From contig NZ_MRCD01000001.1 in NCBI RefSeq assembly GCF_001904745.1, positions 1 through 64,000 of the forward strand: DNA of 64,000 bases. Reading direction: 5' to 3'. Made by a program: the position numbers and the translations under genes. Positions 1-8,950 of this stretch are shown in pieces. The stretch's first letter is position 1. Each line of letters starts with the position of its first letter. Under the pieces are notes generated by a model. It had not been told where the DNA came from and did no database searches. It saw only the letters and a program-made list of their open reading frames with translations. The DNA comes from Calothrix sp. HK-06 (GTDB lineage Bacteria > Cyanobacteriota > Cyanobacteriia > Cyanobacteriales > Nostocaceae).

Positions 1-291
1 TGATGATAGGATAAAAAGGTGAGCAAGGTTAGAGCTAAAAAGCTGAAACAAAAACCTCAGCGTTGACTGAATGTTGACAGGTTCAAGCCACTGTATACAT
101 CTGAGAAATAGGGAGTTAAAATCCATAAATATCGGGAATCTTTAGATATATATTGCGTAAATATCCTCTTGTAAAAGTCAGTATTTGTAGGCATTACACC
201 AATTTAAGCCTTTCTAAAATAGTAGTTTGATTCTGTCACAAAGTTTTACTCATTTACTTGCTTACTAACCGTAATTTAAGGAGCATGTTTT

Positions 292-909
292 ATGCGAGCT
301 AAACATATTATGACCCAAGATGTAGCAACCATTCGTGGTTCTGTTAACGTTGCAGAAGCAGTGCAATTAATGCGATTAAAAGGATTGCGCGCTTTGATTG
401 TAGAACCTCGTCACGATGGTGATGCTTACGGTATTGTCACCGAAACAGACATTGCATATAAAGTTGTTGCTCATGGCAAAGACCCTCAAAGAACTCATAT
501 CTATGACATCATGACCAAACCTTGTGTCATCGTCAATCCTGACCTTGACCTGGAGTATGTTGCTCGATTATTTGCGAATACAGGAATACGACGCGCTCCT
601 GTTATTCAAGGTACACTTCTTGGTATTATCTCTGTCACCGATATTCTTACCAAAGGTAACTTCGTCGAAAAACCAAAATTGATGTTCTTACAAAAAGAAC
701 TGCACAAAGCAGTTAGTAACGCGCGCTCAATTACCGCTAACTATGGTGCAGACTCGAAAAGAGCTATCGAAGCTTGGGACTTAGTTGACGAACTCGAATC
801 CGAAGCTGGTTACTATGGGGCGCCAAAACCAGAAAAAACCGCACGCGAACTATTTGCAGACCAAGCAGGTACTACAGCTCCTACATCCGCAGTTGCACAA
901 GCTGTCTAA
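292..909 (+). CDS. Two-CBS-domain protein
   Basis: This 205-residue protein has two CBS domains, at about residues 1-60 and 70-130. Each begins with the typical I-M-T-x-x-x motif (HIMTQDV and DIMTKPC) and ends in a G-I-(V/I)-(T/S)-x-T-D-I element. Tandem CBS pairs usually bind adenine nucleotides and sense energy state. No catalytic domain is attached. The last 75 residues are charged, helical and alanine/threonine-rich. The start is supported by AAGGAG eight bases upstream. The gene stands alone and is followed by a hairpin at 976-1003. The ligand and target are not visible from the sequence. Confidence 0.85.
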   Translation: MRAKHIMTQDVATIRGSVNVAEAVQLMRLKGLRALIVEPRHDGDAYGIVTETDIAYKVVAHGKDPQRTHIYDIMTKPCVIVNPDLDLEYVARLFANTGIRRAPVIQGTLLGIISVTDILTKGNFVEKPKLMFLQKELHKAVSNARSITANYGADSKRAIEAWDLVDELESEAGYYGAPKPEKTARELFADQAGTTAPTSAVAQAV

Positions 910-975
910 TGTTTGAATTAGTCGTTACTGACAACTAATTCTAAAATCTAAAACCTAAAACACTGTGTATCGAGT

Positions 976-1003
976 TATGTAGAGGCGCCTTGCCCTCTAC
1001 ATA
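976..1003 (+). terminator. Hairpin after the CBS gene
   Basis: The ten-base arms TATGTAGAGG and CCTCTACATA are perfect complements around an 8-base loop containing part of GGCGCC. The hairpin sits about 70 bases after the CBS stop codon. It has no clear T tract, so it may be a dispersed repeat rather than a true terminator. Confidence 0.4.
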
Positions 1004-1526
1004 TTTCGCATTGGTAAGTAAAAGTACATAAACAGCTAGGTAAAAATGCATGGAGCTACATGCATTTTGTACAAATTAAGCGAAACAACAAAATATTGGT
1101 TGATAACTAAAGAATTCGATAACCTTGACTTAAACAAGCCAGGTAAAAATGGTGATATTAAATTACAAAGAATCAATTGATACGGGTGCAGATGCAAAAG
1201 CTCGAAACCAAGACAGTAATAATGCTTACAATGCTTTGCGATTTACTTAATAGGAGTTTTTATTTGGAAAATATATGAAAAATATTCTCAATTAACTTTT
1301 ACCCCTACATATTCACTAAAGGGGTAACTTATTTAAAGCTTTTACTACTACCATCCATAATATCTTTCTTTGAATGTCTCTCAATCTATCGATAGACAGA
1401 GATTAAAGATATAAACAAATATAAAGCTTATATGAAGATTGAAGATGTAGGTAATGTATTTGCAAGCAATGATTATCTATATACCTGCAAATAATTCTCT
1501 AGTAGTAAAACATATATCTATGTCTC

Positions 1527-1584
1527 AAATCAAAAAGAATCTTTTTTAACTATGTAATAGTATCATTGGATTCTTTTTTTTGAT
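1527..1584 (+). terminator. T-rich hairpin, possible terminator of an unseen transcript
   Basis: AATCAAAAAGAATC is mirrored by GATTCTTTTTTTTGATT about 27 bases downstream, giving a 14-base stem with extra T bases and a T run in the 3' arm. No gene lies immediately upstream, so if it is a terminator it would serve a short non-coding transcript. Confidence 0.35.
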
Positions 1585-1888
1585 TAGTTGCCTTTATTAT
1601 ATTGTCTAGCTGTATTGAAATATTAAGTGCATGAATATTGAACAGCTATTTCTGAAATAAGGTAATCTACCTACGCGAAACGAATATATATTTTGTAAAT
1701 AATTTGTTAGTTTATTTGATTATATTGAACAAAATATATGGAGTTAGCGCTGCTATAAATGAATAGAATCTTATTTCTTGTGTAAAGCAGTTGAAGCATT
1801 TTTTGCTGTAATTAAAACTAAATATTTTCATTGAAAAATAAATCAAAGGGTGTATTTAGACGAATATCAAACCTTAAGAGTAAGTACA

Positions 1889-2266
1889 ATGGCAAGAAAC
1901 TTTTTTAACCACGACGATTCGCATCCGGTTCAACTGACATCAGCAGATATTATTTTACGTCAGCAACTAGAGCATTCTATAGGTAAATATTTCTATAATG
2001 GTTGCGACCGAACCATCATAGATTTGTTATCAGCATGTAGATGGTATGTAACTACAATTTCGGGTGTCTTAACTTTAGTTGTTGAGTGTCCTGACCAAAT
2101 TACTAATTGGCAGGTTTTACGAAAAATGGTACCAATGGCCAAATTACTCAAACAAGTGGTAACTAGTGCAAAAATCCGCGTCTGTCCACCTGAAGGCCAA
2201 GGACTGCCTTTTGAAATGCGTGTAGATGAATTAGGAGTTTATAGAGAATATAAAGAAGGTGCATAA
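1889..2266 (+). CDS. Conserved small cyanobacterial protein, paralogue of 38031-38399
   Basis: The family is not one I can name. The 125-residue product is soluble, with no signal peptide or membrane segment. It aligns end to end with the product at 38031-38399. Both have a CDR..I..LLS.C.WYVT block, a CPD....W block and an AKIRV.PP.G.G.PFE block ending in YR. An open frame reaches a GTG at 1850. The ATG at 1889 is preferred because from there both paralogues have exactly 30 residues before the shared E(H/R)S. The gene converges on hupW 19 bases downstream. No function is proposed. Confidence 0.7.
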   Translation: MARNFFNHDDSHPVQLTSADIILRQQLEHSIGKYFYNGCDRTIIDLLSACRWYVTTISGVLTLVVECPDQITNWQVLRKMVPMAKLLKQVVTSAKIRVCPPEGQGLPFEMRVDELGVYREYKEGA

Positions 2267-2285
2267 ACGTGCTGAACGGGTGGGG

Positions 2286-2753
2286 CTACAAACTTTTAAC
2301 TATCTCCTCAAACACAAAATCTGCTGCTCGTTGTACTGCTGGACTTAACTCCCACCCAAAATTAAGCGATGCTGCTTCGATTAAGTATACAGTTATATCT
2401 TGTGGAAAGCTATCTTGAAAAATTTGGCGCCCAGATGCAATCGCGTTATCCCAACGAAAATCATGCAAACTGTAACCACGATTTGGTACTGCTGCTAATT
2501 CTTCTCCAGGAACTTTATATACGGCGCCTGGTTGGTCTTTAATTGAACTAGCATCAATAATTATCAATTGAGTACAACCACGGGCAAGAAACATGACCTC
2601 AATTCCACCAGTACCACAATCGTAAGCACGCACGTTAGAATTAGGGTTTTGAATTAAATACTGTTGCAAGCGTTGGGCAACTATTACACCAACACCGTCA
2701 TCACTGCGGTTTAGGTTTCCGCAACCAATTATTGCTAACATATTTAACATCAA
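2286..2753 (-). CDS. hupW: Hydrogenase maturation protease
   Basis: This 155-residue protein belongs to the HyaD/HybD/HupW endopeptidase family, which removes the C-terminal tail of the [NiFe] hydrogenase large subunit after nickel insertion. The N-terminal GCGN followed by SDDG, an IIIDAS strand and SLHD supply the expected metal-binding acids and histidine (about D19, D67, H97). Length matches the family. It lies one base after the phosphatase gene at 2755-3414, so the two are probably co-transcribed. Its likely substrate, HupL, is encoded 3 kb away at 5832-7427 and retains a cleavable tail. The symbol follows the usual cyanobacterial name for the HupL-specific protease. Confidence 0.88.
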   Translation of the reverse strand: MMLNMLAIIGCGNLNRSDDGVGVIVAQRLQQYLIQNPNSNVRAYDCGTGGIEVMFLARGCTQLIIIDASSIKDQPGAVYKVPGEELAAVPNRGYSLHDFRWDNAIASGRQIFQDSFPQDITVYLIEAASLNFGWELSPAVQRAADFVFEEIVKSL

Positions 2754-2754
2754 T

Positions 2755-3414
2755 TTAATCTACATTACTTAAAGCTGTTAAATCTACCAGATGCGAAGTT
2801 TGTACGCCACTCATCCAAATTTCCTGATTACGGTTAAATAATTTCAAAATCGCACCATTAGGAATTTTGAATAAATCGAGTAAAATTCTAACTTGTTGCA
2901 TACCCTCGACACTAGCTTCAATATCATTGAATAACAGCGACCATAAAAAAGCTCGCATAAACATTCCGTGAGTAAATACAACTACAAACCCTTCATCTAG
3001 ATTTTGAATTTGCTTCTTTAAGTGATTTACACGACTCACCATTTCGGCAAATGACTCGGCGCCATCACCGTCAACGTAAAAAGGGTCACATCGTTGCCAG
3101 TATTCGTCAGCCATTGGAATTCGTTGAGCGAGAGTCGTATTTTTGCGTCGTGCGGTCGCTAAATAATTAAATTCCTGCACTTGCCACTCAGTATGTGGAG
3201 TTGAGCTAAAGCGTTCGATACTCGGTTGAGCGGTTTGTTTAGTTCGCAGAAATGGCGAAGTAACGATTAATGAAGGTTGCTGCTGTATGTATACAGCAAT
3301 TTGTCTCGCTTGCTGATGTCCCTTTTCGGTTAACTTGATATTAACCTGGTCATCCGTAGGCAATCCCGAATTTGCTTCGCTTTCTCCGTGTCTAATTAAC
3401 CATACTGTAGCCAT
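2755..3414 (-). CDS. Histidine phosphatase (phosphoglycerate mutase-like)
   Basis: The 219-residue protein has the histidine-phosphatase signature RHGESEAN near its N-terminus and a second catalytic histidine in VVFTHGMFMRAFL near residue 150. SPFLRTKQTA supplies the phosphate-pocket arginine. The family covers phosphoglycerate mutases and many small-molecule or protein phosphatases; the substrate cannot be told. The stop codon is directly followed by hupW, which suggests a shared transcript. Confidence 0.85.
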   Translation of the reverse strand: MATVWLIRHGESEANSGLPTDDQVNIKLTEKGHQQARQIAVYIQQQPSLIVTSPFLRTKQTAQPSIERFSSTPHTEWQVQEFNYLATARRKNTTLAQRIPMADEYWQRCDPFYVDGDGAESFAEMVSRVNHLKKQIQNLDEGFVVVFTHGMFMRAFLWSLLFNDIEASVEGMQQVRILLDLFKIPNGAILKLFNRNQEIWMSGVQTSHLVDLTALSNVD

Positions 3415-3570
3415 TGCATCCCATTCCCCAATAATATGTCAGGGAATGCTATCACGATGTCGTGTGTTTTGTATGCTAGGTAGACAGCAGATAAGAAGTT
3501 GTTATACTACACTGTTTTATTATATGCACAGCGCCTGTCGATGAGTTTTCAGGCGCCGGCGACAGGTATT

Positions 3571-3993
3571 TTACAGGGAAATATTGTACTTCTTGGCGAT
3601 TTCACCTAACTTATCAAACTGTTGTTGTTCAGCTTGGGCTAATTTTTCATCGACTGTAAGAAGATTTTTTGGACCTTTGGGAACTAAATATTTAATATAA
3701 AGCGAAATAAAATCAACAACTATTGGTATTCCTTGTAGTCCGTGACTATCTGCTTGTGTACCTGCTGCAAGAGCCGCCATACCCCCTTCGATAGTATTTC
3801 TTGTTGCTAGAATAAACTGGTCTACAAGTTCTTCGATATAATACGGCGCTTCAAGACCAACTAACTTACTATTATCAGTTATCAATTCAAACCCTGCTTC
3901 TGCTGCTTGTTCTAGCACGCACCACTCGGTAAATTCTTTGAGTGCTTCATTCGACAGACGACAGAGATAAGGATGTAATTCTAATTTAGACAC
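3571..3993 (-). CDS. Hypothetical protein, 140 aa
   Basis: I do not recognise this family. The product is soluble and mostly helical, with an acidic N-terminal half and a C-terminal helix rich in lysine and glutamine. The start is GTG, supported by AAGGA six bases upstream. It is on the same strand as the phosphatase and hupW, but a 156-base gap carrying a GGCGCC sequence separates it from them. No function is proposed. Confidence 0.6.
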   Translation of the reverse strand: MSKLELHPYLCRLSNEALKEFTEWCVLEQAAEAGFELITDNSKLVGLEAPYYIEELVDQFILATRNTIEGGMAALAAGTQADSHGLQGIPIVVDFISLYIKYLVPKGPKNLLTVDEKLAQAEQQQFDKLGEIAKKYNISL

Positions 3994-4283
3994 AAGTTTT
4001 CCTTTTAGATTATAATTTGCTTTTGATGTTAATATTTGTGTTACCGATGCCTAATCCCTAATATCAAATACTATTTTTAATCATTCAAATTTGATTTTCT
4101 GTATTTTCTGCAAACCTGTATAAATTCATTAATTTGTCAAGAGGGAAATTATAATTCCAACTTTTGGAATATTACCTAAATTAAACAGTAAAGAAATAAT
4201 AAAAAAATTAGCAGATTATGTATGAGTGCTATATAATATATGTATAAAAAAATTAATTTAAATATGTATTAATTAGAATAGTT

Positions 4284-5150
4284 ATGAGAATAAGTGTCAT
4301 TATTCCTTGCTATAACGCAGCAAGTACAATTGGCTGTCAACTAGAAGCCATAGCAAGTCAAGAATGGTCAGAACCTTGGGAAGTAATTGTCGCCGATAAT
4401 GGTTCTACTGATAATAGCGTTGCGATAGTAAAGACTTTTCAAGAACGGATACCATCGCTTGTAATTGTTGATGCATCAGCCAAGCGGGGTCCCTCGTTTG
4501 CACGTAACTGCGGCGCCAGTGTTGCTAAAGGTGAAGGTTTAGCATTTTGCGATGCTGACGATGAAGTGGCGCCTGGATGGATTGCAGCAATGGGGGAAGC
4601 GCTAGCTAAATATGATTATGTTGGGGGTTATTGTCTACACAACAAATTGAATGAACCTTGGTTAGCCAAACGGTACGGTTCAGAAAAAGGTAGTGGGGTT
4701 GATTATGACCATCCATATTTACCTATAGTCCCTAGCTGTAACATGGGAGTTAAGCGTGCCGTTCATGAAGCAGTTGGTGGATTTGACGAAAATTTTATGA
4801 TGATAGAAGATATTGATTATTGCTGGCGCATCCAAGAAATGGGAGTAAAAGTCCATGATGCTTGGGATGCCATAGTTCAGTATCGACTGCGAAAAGAATT
4901 TAAGGTAGCTTGTCAACGCGCGTGGGCTATTGGTTTACATGAGGCATTACTGTATAAAAAACATAAAGGATGTGGAATGCCAAAGTTAATGTCGTGGAAA
5001 ACTTTTATAAAAGTCCCAATCAAGTTTGTTTTAGAATTAGCGCTACTCAGGGTTCGTGACGAGTATACAATGCTTGAGAATATACGAATGCTTGCTTGGC
5101 GTGCTGGGCAGTTGCAAGGTTGCTTCAAATTTAAATATCTACCAATTTAA
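4284..5150 (+). CDS. Family 2 glycosyltransferase
   Basis: The 288-residue protein starts with the GT2 motif SVIIPCYNAASTIG. It has the nucleotide-binding ADNGSTDNS, a metal-binding DADDE at about residue 95 and an IEDIDYCWR motif near 180 that provides the catalytic acid. It lacks the large C-terminal membrane region of processive enzymes, so it probably transfers a single sugar at the cytoplasmic face. It is isolated from the main polysaccharide cluster, and no acceptor can be deduced. Confidence 0.85.
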   Translation: MRISVIIPCYNAASTIGCQLEAIASQEWSEPWEVIVADNGSTDNSVAIVKTFQERIPSLVIVDASAKRGPSFARNCGASVAKGEGLAFCDADDEVAPGWIAAMGEALAKYDYVGGYCLHNKLNEPWLAKRYGSEKGSGVDYDHPYLPIVPSCNMGVKRAVHEAVGGFDENFMMIEDIDYCWRIQEMGVKVHDAWDAIVQYRLRKEFKVACQRAWAIGLHEALLYKKHKGCGMPKLMSWKTFIKVPIKFVLELALLRVRDEYTMLENIRMLAWRAGQLQGCFKFKYLPI

Positions 5151-5231
5151 CATCTTGTAGCACAGGCATACGAACCGTGTAGTCATGTAACTATATTTAT
5201 CTTATTAGGCACAGAGTACACAGAGAAAAGA

Positions 5232-5831
5232 GTACTACTGGTTACGGTTAATCTTAATTTTAGAAGTGGCGCCTGCACGAGTACTACTGGTTGATGCAAA
5301 CCAGTAGTACCAAATTGCCTGACTTTAAGTAACTTAACGCTTAAATTAGTATAATTTAATTATTTAATCCTTGAAATTCAGTACTTATATTGAGCCAAAG
5401 TCGGATTTTTATTTTGAAGATGAGTATATATTTAAACAAATACAATCCGGACAGTACAACTGGTTACGGTAAATCCTTATTTTATAAATGGCGCCTGCAC
5501 GAGTACTACTGGTTAACGCAAACCAGTAGTACCAAATTGCGTGACTTGAACAAGATGTCATACTTTAAGTAATTTAACGCTTAAATTAGTATAATTTAAT
5601 TATTTAACCCTTGAAATTCAGTACCTATATTGAGCCAAAGTCGGATTTTTATTTTGAAGATGAGTATATATTTGAACAAATACAATCCTGATTGAATAGT
5701 ACTACTGGTTACGGTAAATCCTTATTTTAGAAACGGCACCTGCACCCTTGGAATAGAACGGGCAAGGATGCCCATTCCACAATACAGAAGAATTAAATTT
5801 TTTGAAATTCCTAAGTAACTCAACGCTTAAA
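5232..5831 (+). repeat. Tandem repeat, two full and one interrupted copy
   Basis: Copies start at 5232, 5454 and 5699, with periods of 222 and 245 bases. Each begins with GTAC(T/A)ACTGGTTACGGT. Copies 1 and 2 carry a perfect 12-base hairpin, GTACTACTGGTT with AACCAGTAGTAC (5281-5310 and 5503-5532). Copy 2 has an extra ~24 bases. Copy 3 breaks off after the first 50 bases, holds a GGGCAAGGATGCCC hairpin element, then resumes with AACGCTTAAATTAG at about 5820. That sequence runs into the hupL stop codon, so the repeat unit abuts the 3' end of hupL. Confidence 0.8.
5751..5777 (+). repeat. Dispersed hairpin GGGCAAGGATGCCC
   Basis: A GAAT...GGGCAAGGATGCCCATTC stem-loop lies inside the third tandem copy. 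The same sequence with the same flank (CATTCCACAA) recurs after cysK at 41594-41617, so it is a mobile or dispersed intergenic repeat. Confidence 0.6.
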
Positions 5832-7427
5832 TTAGGCGGTTCTAAAGCGCGCTAGTTCCTCACCCGTTTTTGCATCATGAGCATGAACTGTGCAAACAAG
5901 ACATGAGTCAAAGGAACGTGCGACATGTCCAACTTCTATTGGGTCAGTAGGGTTTTGAACTGGGGTACCAATTAATGCTTCTTCAATGGGGCCGCGCATT
6001 CCTTGACTATCGCGTGGTCCAATGTTCCAGTTACCAGGTGTGATAATTTGGTAGTTTTTAATTTTGCCACCTTGAACATCAATCCAATGACATAAGGCGC
6101 CACGTGCTGCTTCAGTGGCGCCCCAACCACGTCCATCTTGCTCTGTAGGCTTTAGGTACCAGTCATCGTTGAGCCTAAATTCCCGTAGGCAGTGTTCAGC
6201 TTGACGATAAAGTTTAACAATTTCGTGCATCCGTGCGAGTTGTCGTAAGTGAACATTGGCGCCACGCATTTTCTTAAAAACATCAAGAATAAATTCATCG
6301 CGATGCTGCCAAGACTCACCGTGTTTACCACCTGCAACAAGTTGACGAGCTAGAGGTCCAGCTTCAAGTCTACCTTGGTTTTGATGCAGTACGGCAGTTG
6401 ACCAAGAGTAAGCATTATTAAAGTCTTTCTTGTTATTAGGACTTGGTTTGGTAGTGCGGTCGAGAGGGTGAATATCAGTTTCGCTTTCTTCGTACCAAGA
6501 GTGAGTCATATTTTCACGAACAAACTCTTGGTTCATGGCAGTGTGAGTATCACTAAAGCTGTCGTACACACCACCCTTCATAATCATCGCCGAATTTCGA
6601 CCTTCAATAGTGGGTTTTTGGTATTTAGTTTCGTGTGGTAAATATCCCCAACTGATATACCTTCCAACACCGGCGCCAAATTTATCGAGTCCAATATCTA
6701 AACCCATTCGCCAATATAATCCCAAATCAGAATTCCAGTGTTCGGGCTTTTCATTCAACCAAGCCATAAAATCATCGTAGGTACGAATTTCTTCATACCG
6801 TTCCAACGAACACCCTAGCCACACCTCCTCAATCCAATTACGTCGGAAAAACTCTAAAATCGACCATGCGCGTGTTACATCAGTTAAAGTTGGGGCGCAC
6901 ATTACACCCCCTGGTACCATGTAACTGGAGTGTGGCCACTGTCCACCAAAAAGCGCATAAATTTCTACAGGTTTGGCAGAAAGCGTTATACCCTTTTCGT
7001 AAGATTTTCCTGTAAAAGCAGAAAAACGCTTAACTGCTTCTGGGTAATAAGGACTATGACGATATTTTTCGTGCGTCAAGTCAATTGCAAACAGTCCATA
7101 GAAATAGCGTGGTATACTTTGCAACGTCTCAGCTAATTGTCCCAGATTGCGCGCCAGAATTGCATTACGTGGAACCTCTGTCCCCCAAGCAGTATCAAGC
7201 GCCCATGCTGCACTCGTTAAATGAGAGGCGCCGCAAATTCCACAAACGCGAGGTGTTACAATCAACCCAGCTTGAGGGTCTTTACCGCGTAGAATTACTT
7301 CAAAACCGCGAAAAAGTTCAGCGTGTGTCCAAGCATTAACAACTTGTCCTTCCTCTATCTCAACACGAATATCTAAATCACCTTCGACTCTACCAACAGG
7401 TGAAATATCTAGTATTTGAGTCCCCAT
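5832..7427 (-). CDS. hupL: Uptake [NiFe] hydrogenase large subunit
   Basis: The 531-residue protein holds the NiFe active site of the uptake hydrogenase, which recovers H2 made by nitrogenase. The N-terminal RVCGICGASH gives nickel ligands C62 and C65. The C-terminal DSCLVCTVH gives C509 and C512, followed by H515. The last 16 residues after that histidine form the tail that the HupW protease would remove. The frame is complete and not interrupted, unlike hupL of Anabaena PCC 7120, which carries an excision element. An AGAGAAGAG stretch precedes the start. It follows hupS by 99 bases in one operon. Confidence 0.97.
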   Translation of the reverse strand: MGTQILDISPVGRVEGDLDIRVEIEEGQVVNAWTHAELFRGFEVILRGKDPQAGLIVTPRVCGICGASHLTSAAWALDTAWGTEVPRNAILARNLGQLAETLQSIPRYFYGLFAIDLTHEKYRHSPYYPEAVKRFSAFTGKSYEKGITLSAKPVEIYALFGGQWPHSSYMVPGGVMCAPTLTDVTRAWSILEFFRRNWIEEVWLGCSLERYEEIRTYDDFMAWLNEKPEHWNSDLGLYWRMGLDIGLDKFGAGVGRYISWGYLPHETKYQKPTIEGRNSAMIMKGGVYDSFSDTHTAMNQEFVRENMTHSWYEESETDIHPLDRTTKPSPNNKKDFNNAYSWSTAVLHQNQGRLEAGPLARQLVAGGKHGESWQHRDEFILDVFKKMRGANVHLRQLARMHEIVKLYRQAEHCLREFRLNDDWYLKPTEQDGRGWGATEAARGALCHWIDVQGGKIKNYQIITPGNWNIGPRDSQGMRGPIEEALIGTPVQNPTDPIEVGHVARSFDSCLVCTVHAHDAKTGEELARFRTA

Positions 7428-7526
7428 TATTCTCTTCTCTCGTTTGTAATTGTTGATGGATTTGCAACGGATTCAACGGATGTAACGGATATAATTTCTT
7501 ATACATCCGTTACGTAATCTGTTGCT
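7428..7526 (-). promoter_or_regulatory. hupS-hupL intergenic hairpin and short repeats
   Basis: The 99-base spacer contains three near-copies of CAACGGAT/TAACGGAT (7465-7490). The last copy pairs with ATCCGTTAC at 7505-7513 to form a stem around TATAATTTCTTATAC. Hairpins in this spacer are known in other heterocystous cyanobacteria. They are thought to protect the transcript or set the ratio of the two subunits; that role is inference here. Confidence 0.6.
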
Positions 7527-8489
7527 CTAAACAGTGAAAAAGTCTTCTTCAGCCCACTCCGGCATTGTGTCTTTTGACACCATTGTTAAAATTGCGTAGC
7601 CTGTTTTATTTACACCTGGTGGTAAGTCTTTTGGTACGCCCATAAGAGTTTGAGTTTTAAAAACAGTACCTGGTTTAAGGTCATAGAAAGGAAACTCAGG
7701 CTCAGTGCAACCAATACAAGGCATTCCCGCGCGCGTTTTTGAAGATACACGATTCCAGAGAATGCGGTTACAAGAAGAATGAGTCATGGGTCCACGACAG
7801 CCAAGGTCATAAAATAGACAACCTTTACGTTGACCAAATTCACCTGTAGAAGCTTTGTAAGCAAAGTGGATATTACGAGTACAGCCAGTTTGAGTATAAG
7901 TCTTGAAGAAAGTTAGCGGACGATTAAGTTCATCGAAGGCAATATCACCAATACGTCCAGTAGCTATTGCCACTAAAATTTGAGTTATCCAATCTGGGTG
8001 AGCAGGGCAACCGGGAATATTAATTACAGGTAATCCCGATTTAGCCTTAAAGTCTTTACCTAAAAATCCACCTTCCGAACGTTTCAGGAATTGTAAACCT
8101 TTTGATTCGCTAGGGTTAGGCGCCATAGCTGGTATACCGCCCCAAGTTGCACAGTCACCCACAGCCACAACATAGTTAGCAACTTTAGATAAATCAGCTA
8201 ACCAGTCTTTCATTGGACGGTCAGCGAATCTATTCCACTCACCAGTACCATTTGGTGCATTGACTACTGAACCCTCAAACACCAAAATGTCCACAGGAGT
8301 GTTACCCAACACACAATTCCATAATAACGTTTGAAGGTTCTCACCTAATTCCAACCCTAGCGACGGATGCCAAAGTAAATTTATACCAAAGTCAGCTATT
8401 AAATCGCAAGCTGTAGGGTCACTTGCGTTTAAAAAAGACATGGTATTTCCACTACAGGCGCCACCTTGCAGCCATAATACGTTAGTCAT
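7527..8489 (-). CDS. hupS: Uptake [NiFe] hydrogenase small subunit
   Basis: This 320-residue iron-sulphur subunit passes electrons from HupL to the acceptor. As in other cyanobacteria, it has no twin-arginine signal peptide. Cysteine motifs run GGACSGN (C12), VGDCATWGG, IPGCPAHP, QTGCTRN, the RKGC/DLGC/SSCN group and MPCIGC, enough for three clusters. Position 15, where most small subunits have a proximal-cluster cysteine, is asparagine, a substitution described for Nostoc HupS. The gene is first in the hupSL operon and divergent from the TPR gene at 8951. Confidence 0.96.
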   Translation of the reverse strand: MTNVLWLQGGACSGNTMSFLNASDPTACDLIADFGINLLWHPSLGLELGENLQTLLWNCVLGNTPVDILVFEGSVVNAPNGTGEWNRFADRPMKDWLADLSKVANYVVAVGDCATWGGIPAMAPNPSESKGLQFLKRSEGGFLGKDFKAKSGLPVINIPGCPAHPDWITQILVAIATGRIGDIAFDELNRPLTFFKTYTQTGCTRNIHFAYKASTGEFGQRKGCLFYDLGCRGPMTHSSCNRILWNRVSSKTRAGMPCIGCTEPEFPFYDLKPGTVFKTQTLMGVPKDLPPGVNKTGYAILTMVSKDTMPEWAEEDFFTV

Positions 8490-8950
8490 CTGTTATCTAC
8501 TTTCCGATTGTTTACCAGAAACCGGGTTTTTAATCGATATCTTGTGATAAAAACAACAATTTTAGGTAAAAACCCGGTTTCTTACTAAGCGAGTGATAAT
8601 TGTATTGTATTGGATTAAATACTTTTTTTAGTGTATCTTGATTTAAAAAAACAAAATTATGTAAAGTGTTCATTAAAAACTTTTTTTATTAATAATAATG
8701 ACACTAATGAACTAAAAAATATTTGTAAAAGACCTATAGAAATTTCTAAAAAAATTGTTTTCTATTGAGAATAGATGTATTTTGCGGAAAAGTTTTGATA
8801 ATTAAAATCGTCATAAACGTTAGCTGTTAACTATTAATTGTTAACCAAATCTATATATTGATTGAGGTGATAAACTAGGTTTCACGGCAAGGATAACTGT
8901 TTATTCAACCTTATATACTTACCTCACACAATCACGCATAAGTAGCCGTC
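8490..8950. promoter_or_regulatory. Divergent intergenic region between hupS and the TPR gene
   Basis: This 461-base gap must hold promoters for hupSL (minus) and the accessory genes (plus). A GAAACCGGGTTT hairpin repeat occupies 8517-8584, just upstream of hupS. The pair GTTAAC-N8-GTTAAC lies at 8826-8845. A GTA-N10-TAC near 8608 is not a proper NtcA site (GTA-N8-TAC). No convincing -10/-35 pair could be fixed by eye. Confidence 0.5.
8517..8584 (+). repeat. GAAACCGGGTTT dispersed inverted repeat, copy 1
   Basis: AGAAACCGGGTTTTTA and its complement GTAAAAACCCGGTTTCTTA flank a 34-base loop. Related copies are at 35763-35830, 39117-39149, 44307-44374 and, diverged, 50986-51017. Confidence 0.7.

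Larger units (their letters stand above)
910..1888. other. Long AT-rich intergenic region with hairpins
   Basis: No convincing gene is seen here. It holds a GTAGAGG/CCTCTAC hairpin around a GGCGCC (976-1003), which could end transcription of the CBS gene. A second perfect inverted repeat built on AAAATGCAT lies at 1043-1068, and a T-rich hairpin lies at 1527-1584. The rest is AT-rich with many stops in all frames. A small RNA between about 1300 and 1590 is possible but unsupported. Confidence 0.5.
5151..5831. other. Intergenic region filled with tandem repeats
   Basis: This gap between the glycosyltransferase and hupL is almost entirely made of a diverged tandem repeat (annotated separately), with a different hairpin repeat inserted in the last copy. 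I see no gene. An open frame at 5390-5572 lies inside the repeats and is not credible. Confidence 0.6.

Noticed and set aside
5390-5572. Short open frame in the hupL downstream region
   Set aside because: It lies wholly inside a tandem non-coding repeat, includes the hairpin, and has no ribosome site.
5832-7427. Excision element inside hupL, as in Anabaena PCC 7120
   Set aside because: The hupL frame is complete with both cysteine motifs and the cleavable tail; there is no interruption.
8600-8625. NtcA site upstream of hupS (GTATTGGATTAAATAC)
   Set aside because: The spacing between GTA and TAC is ten bases, not the eight of the NtcA consensus.
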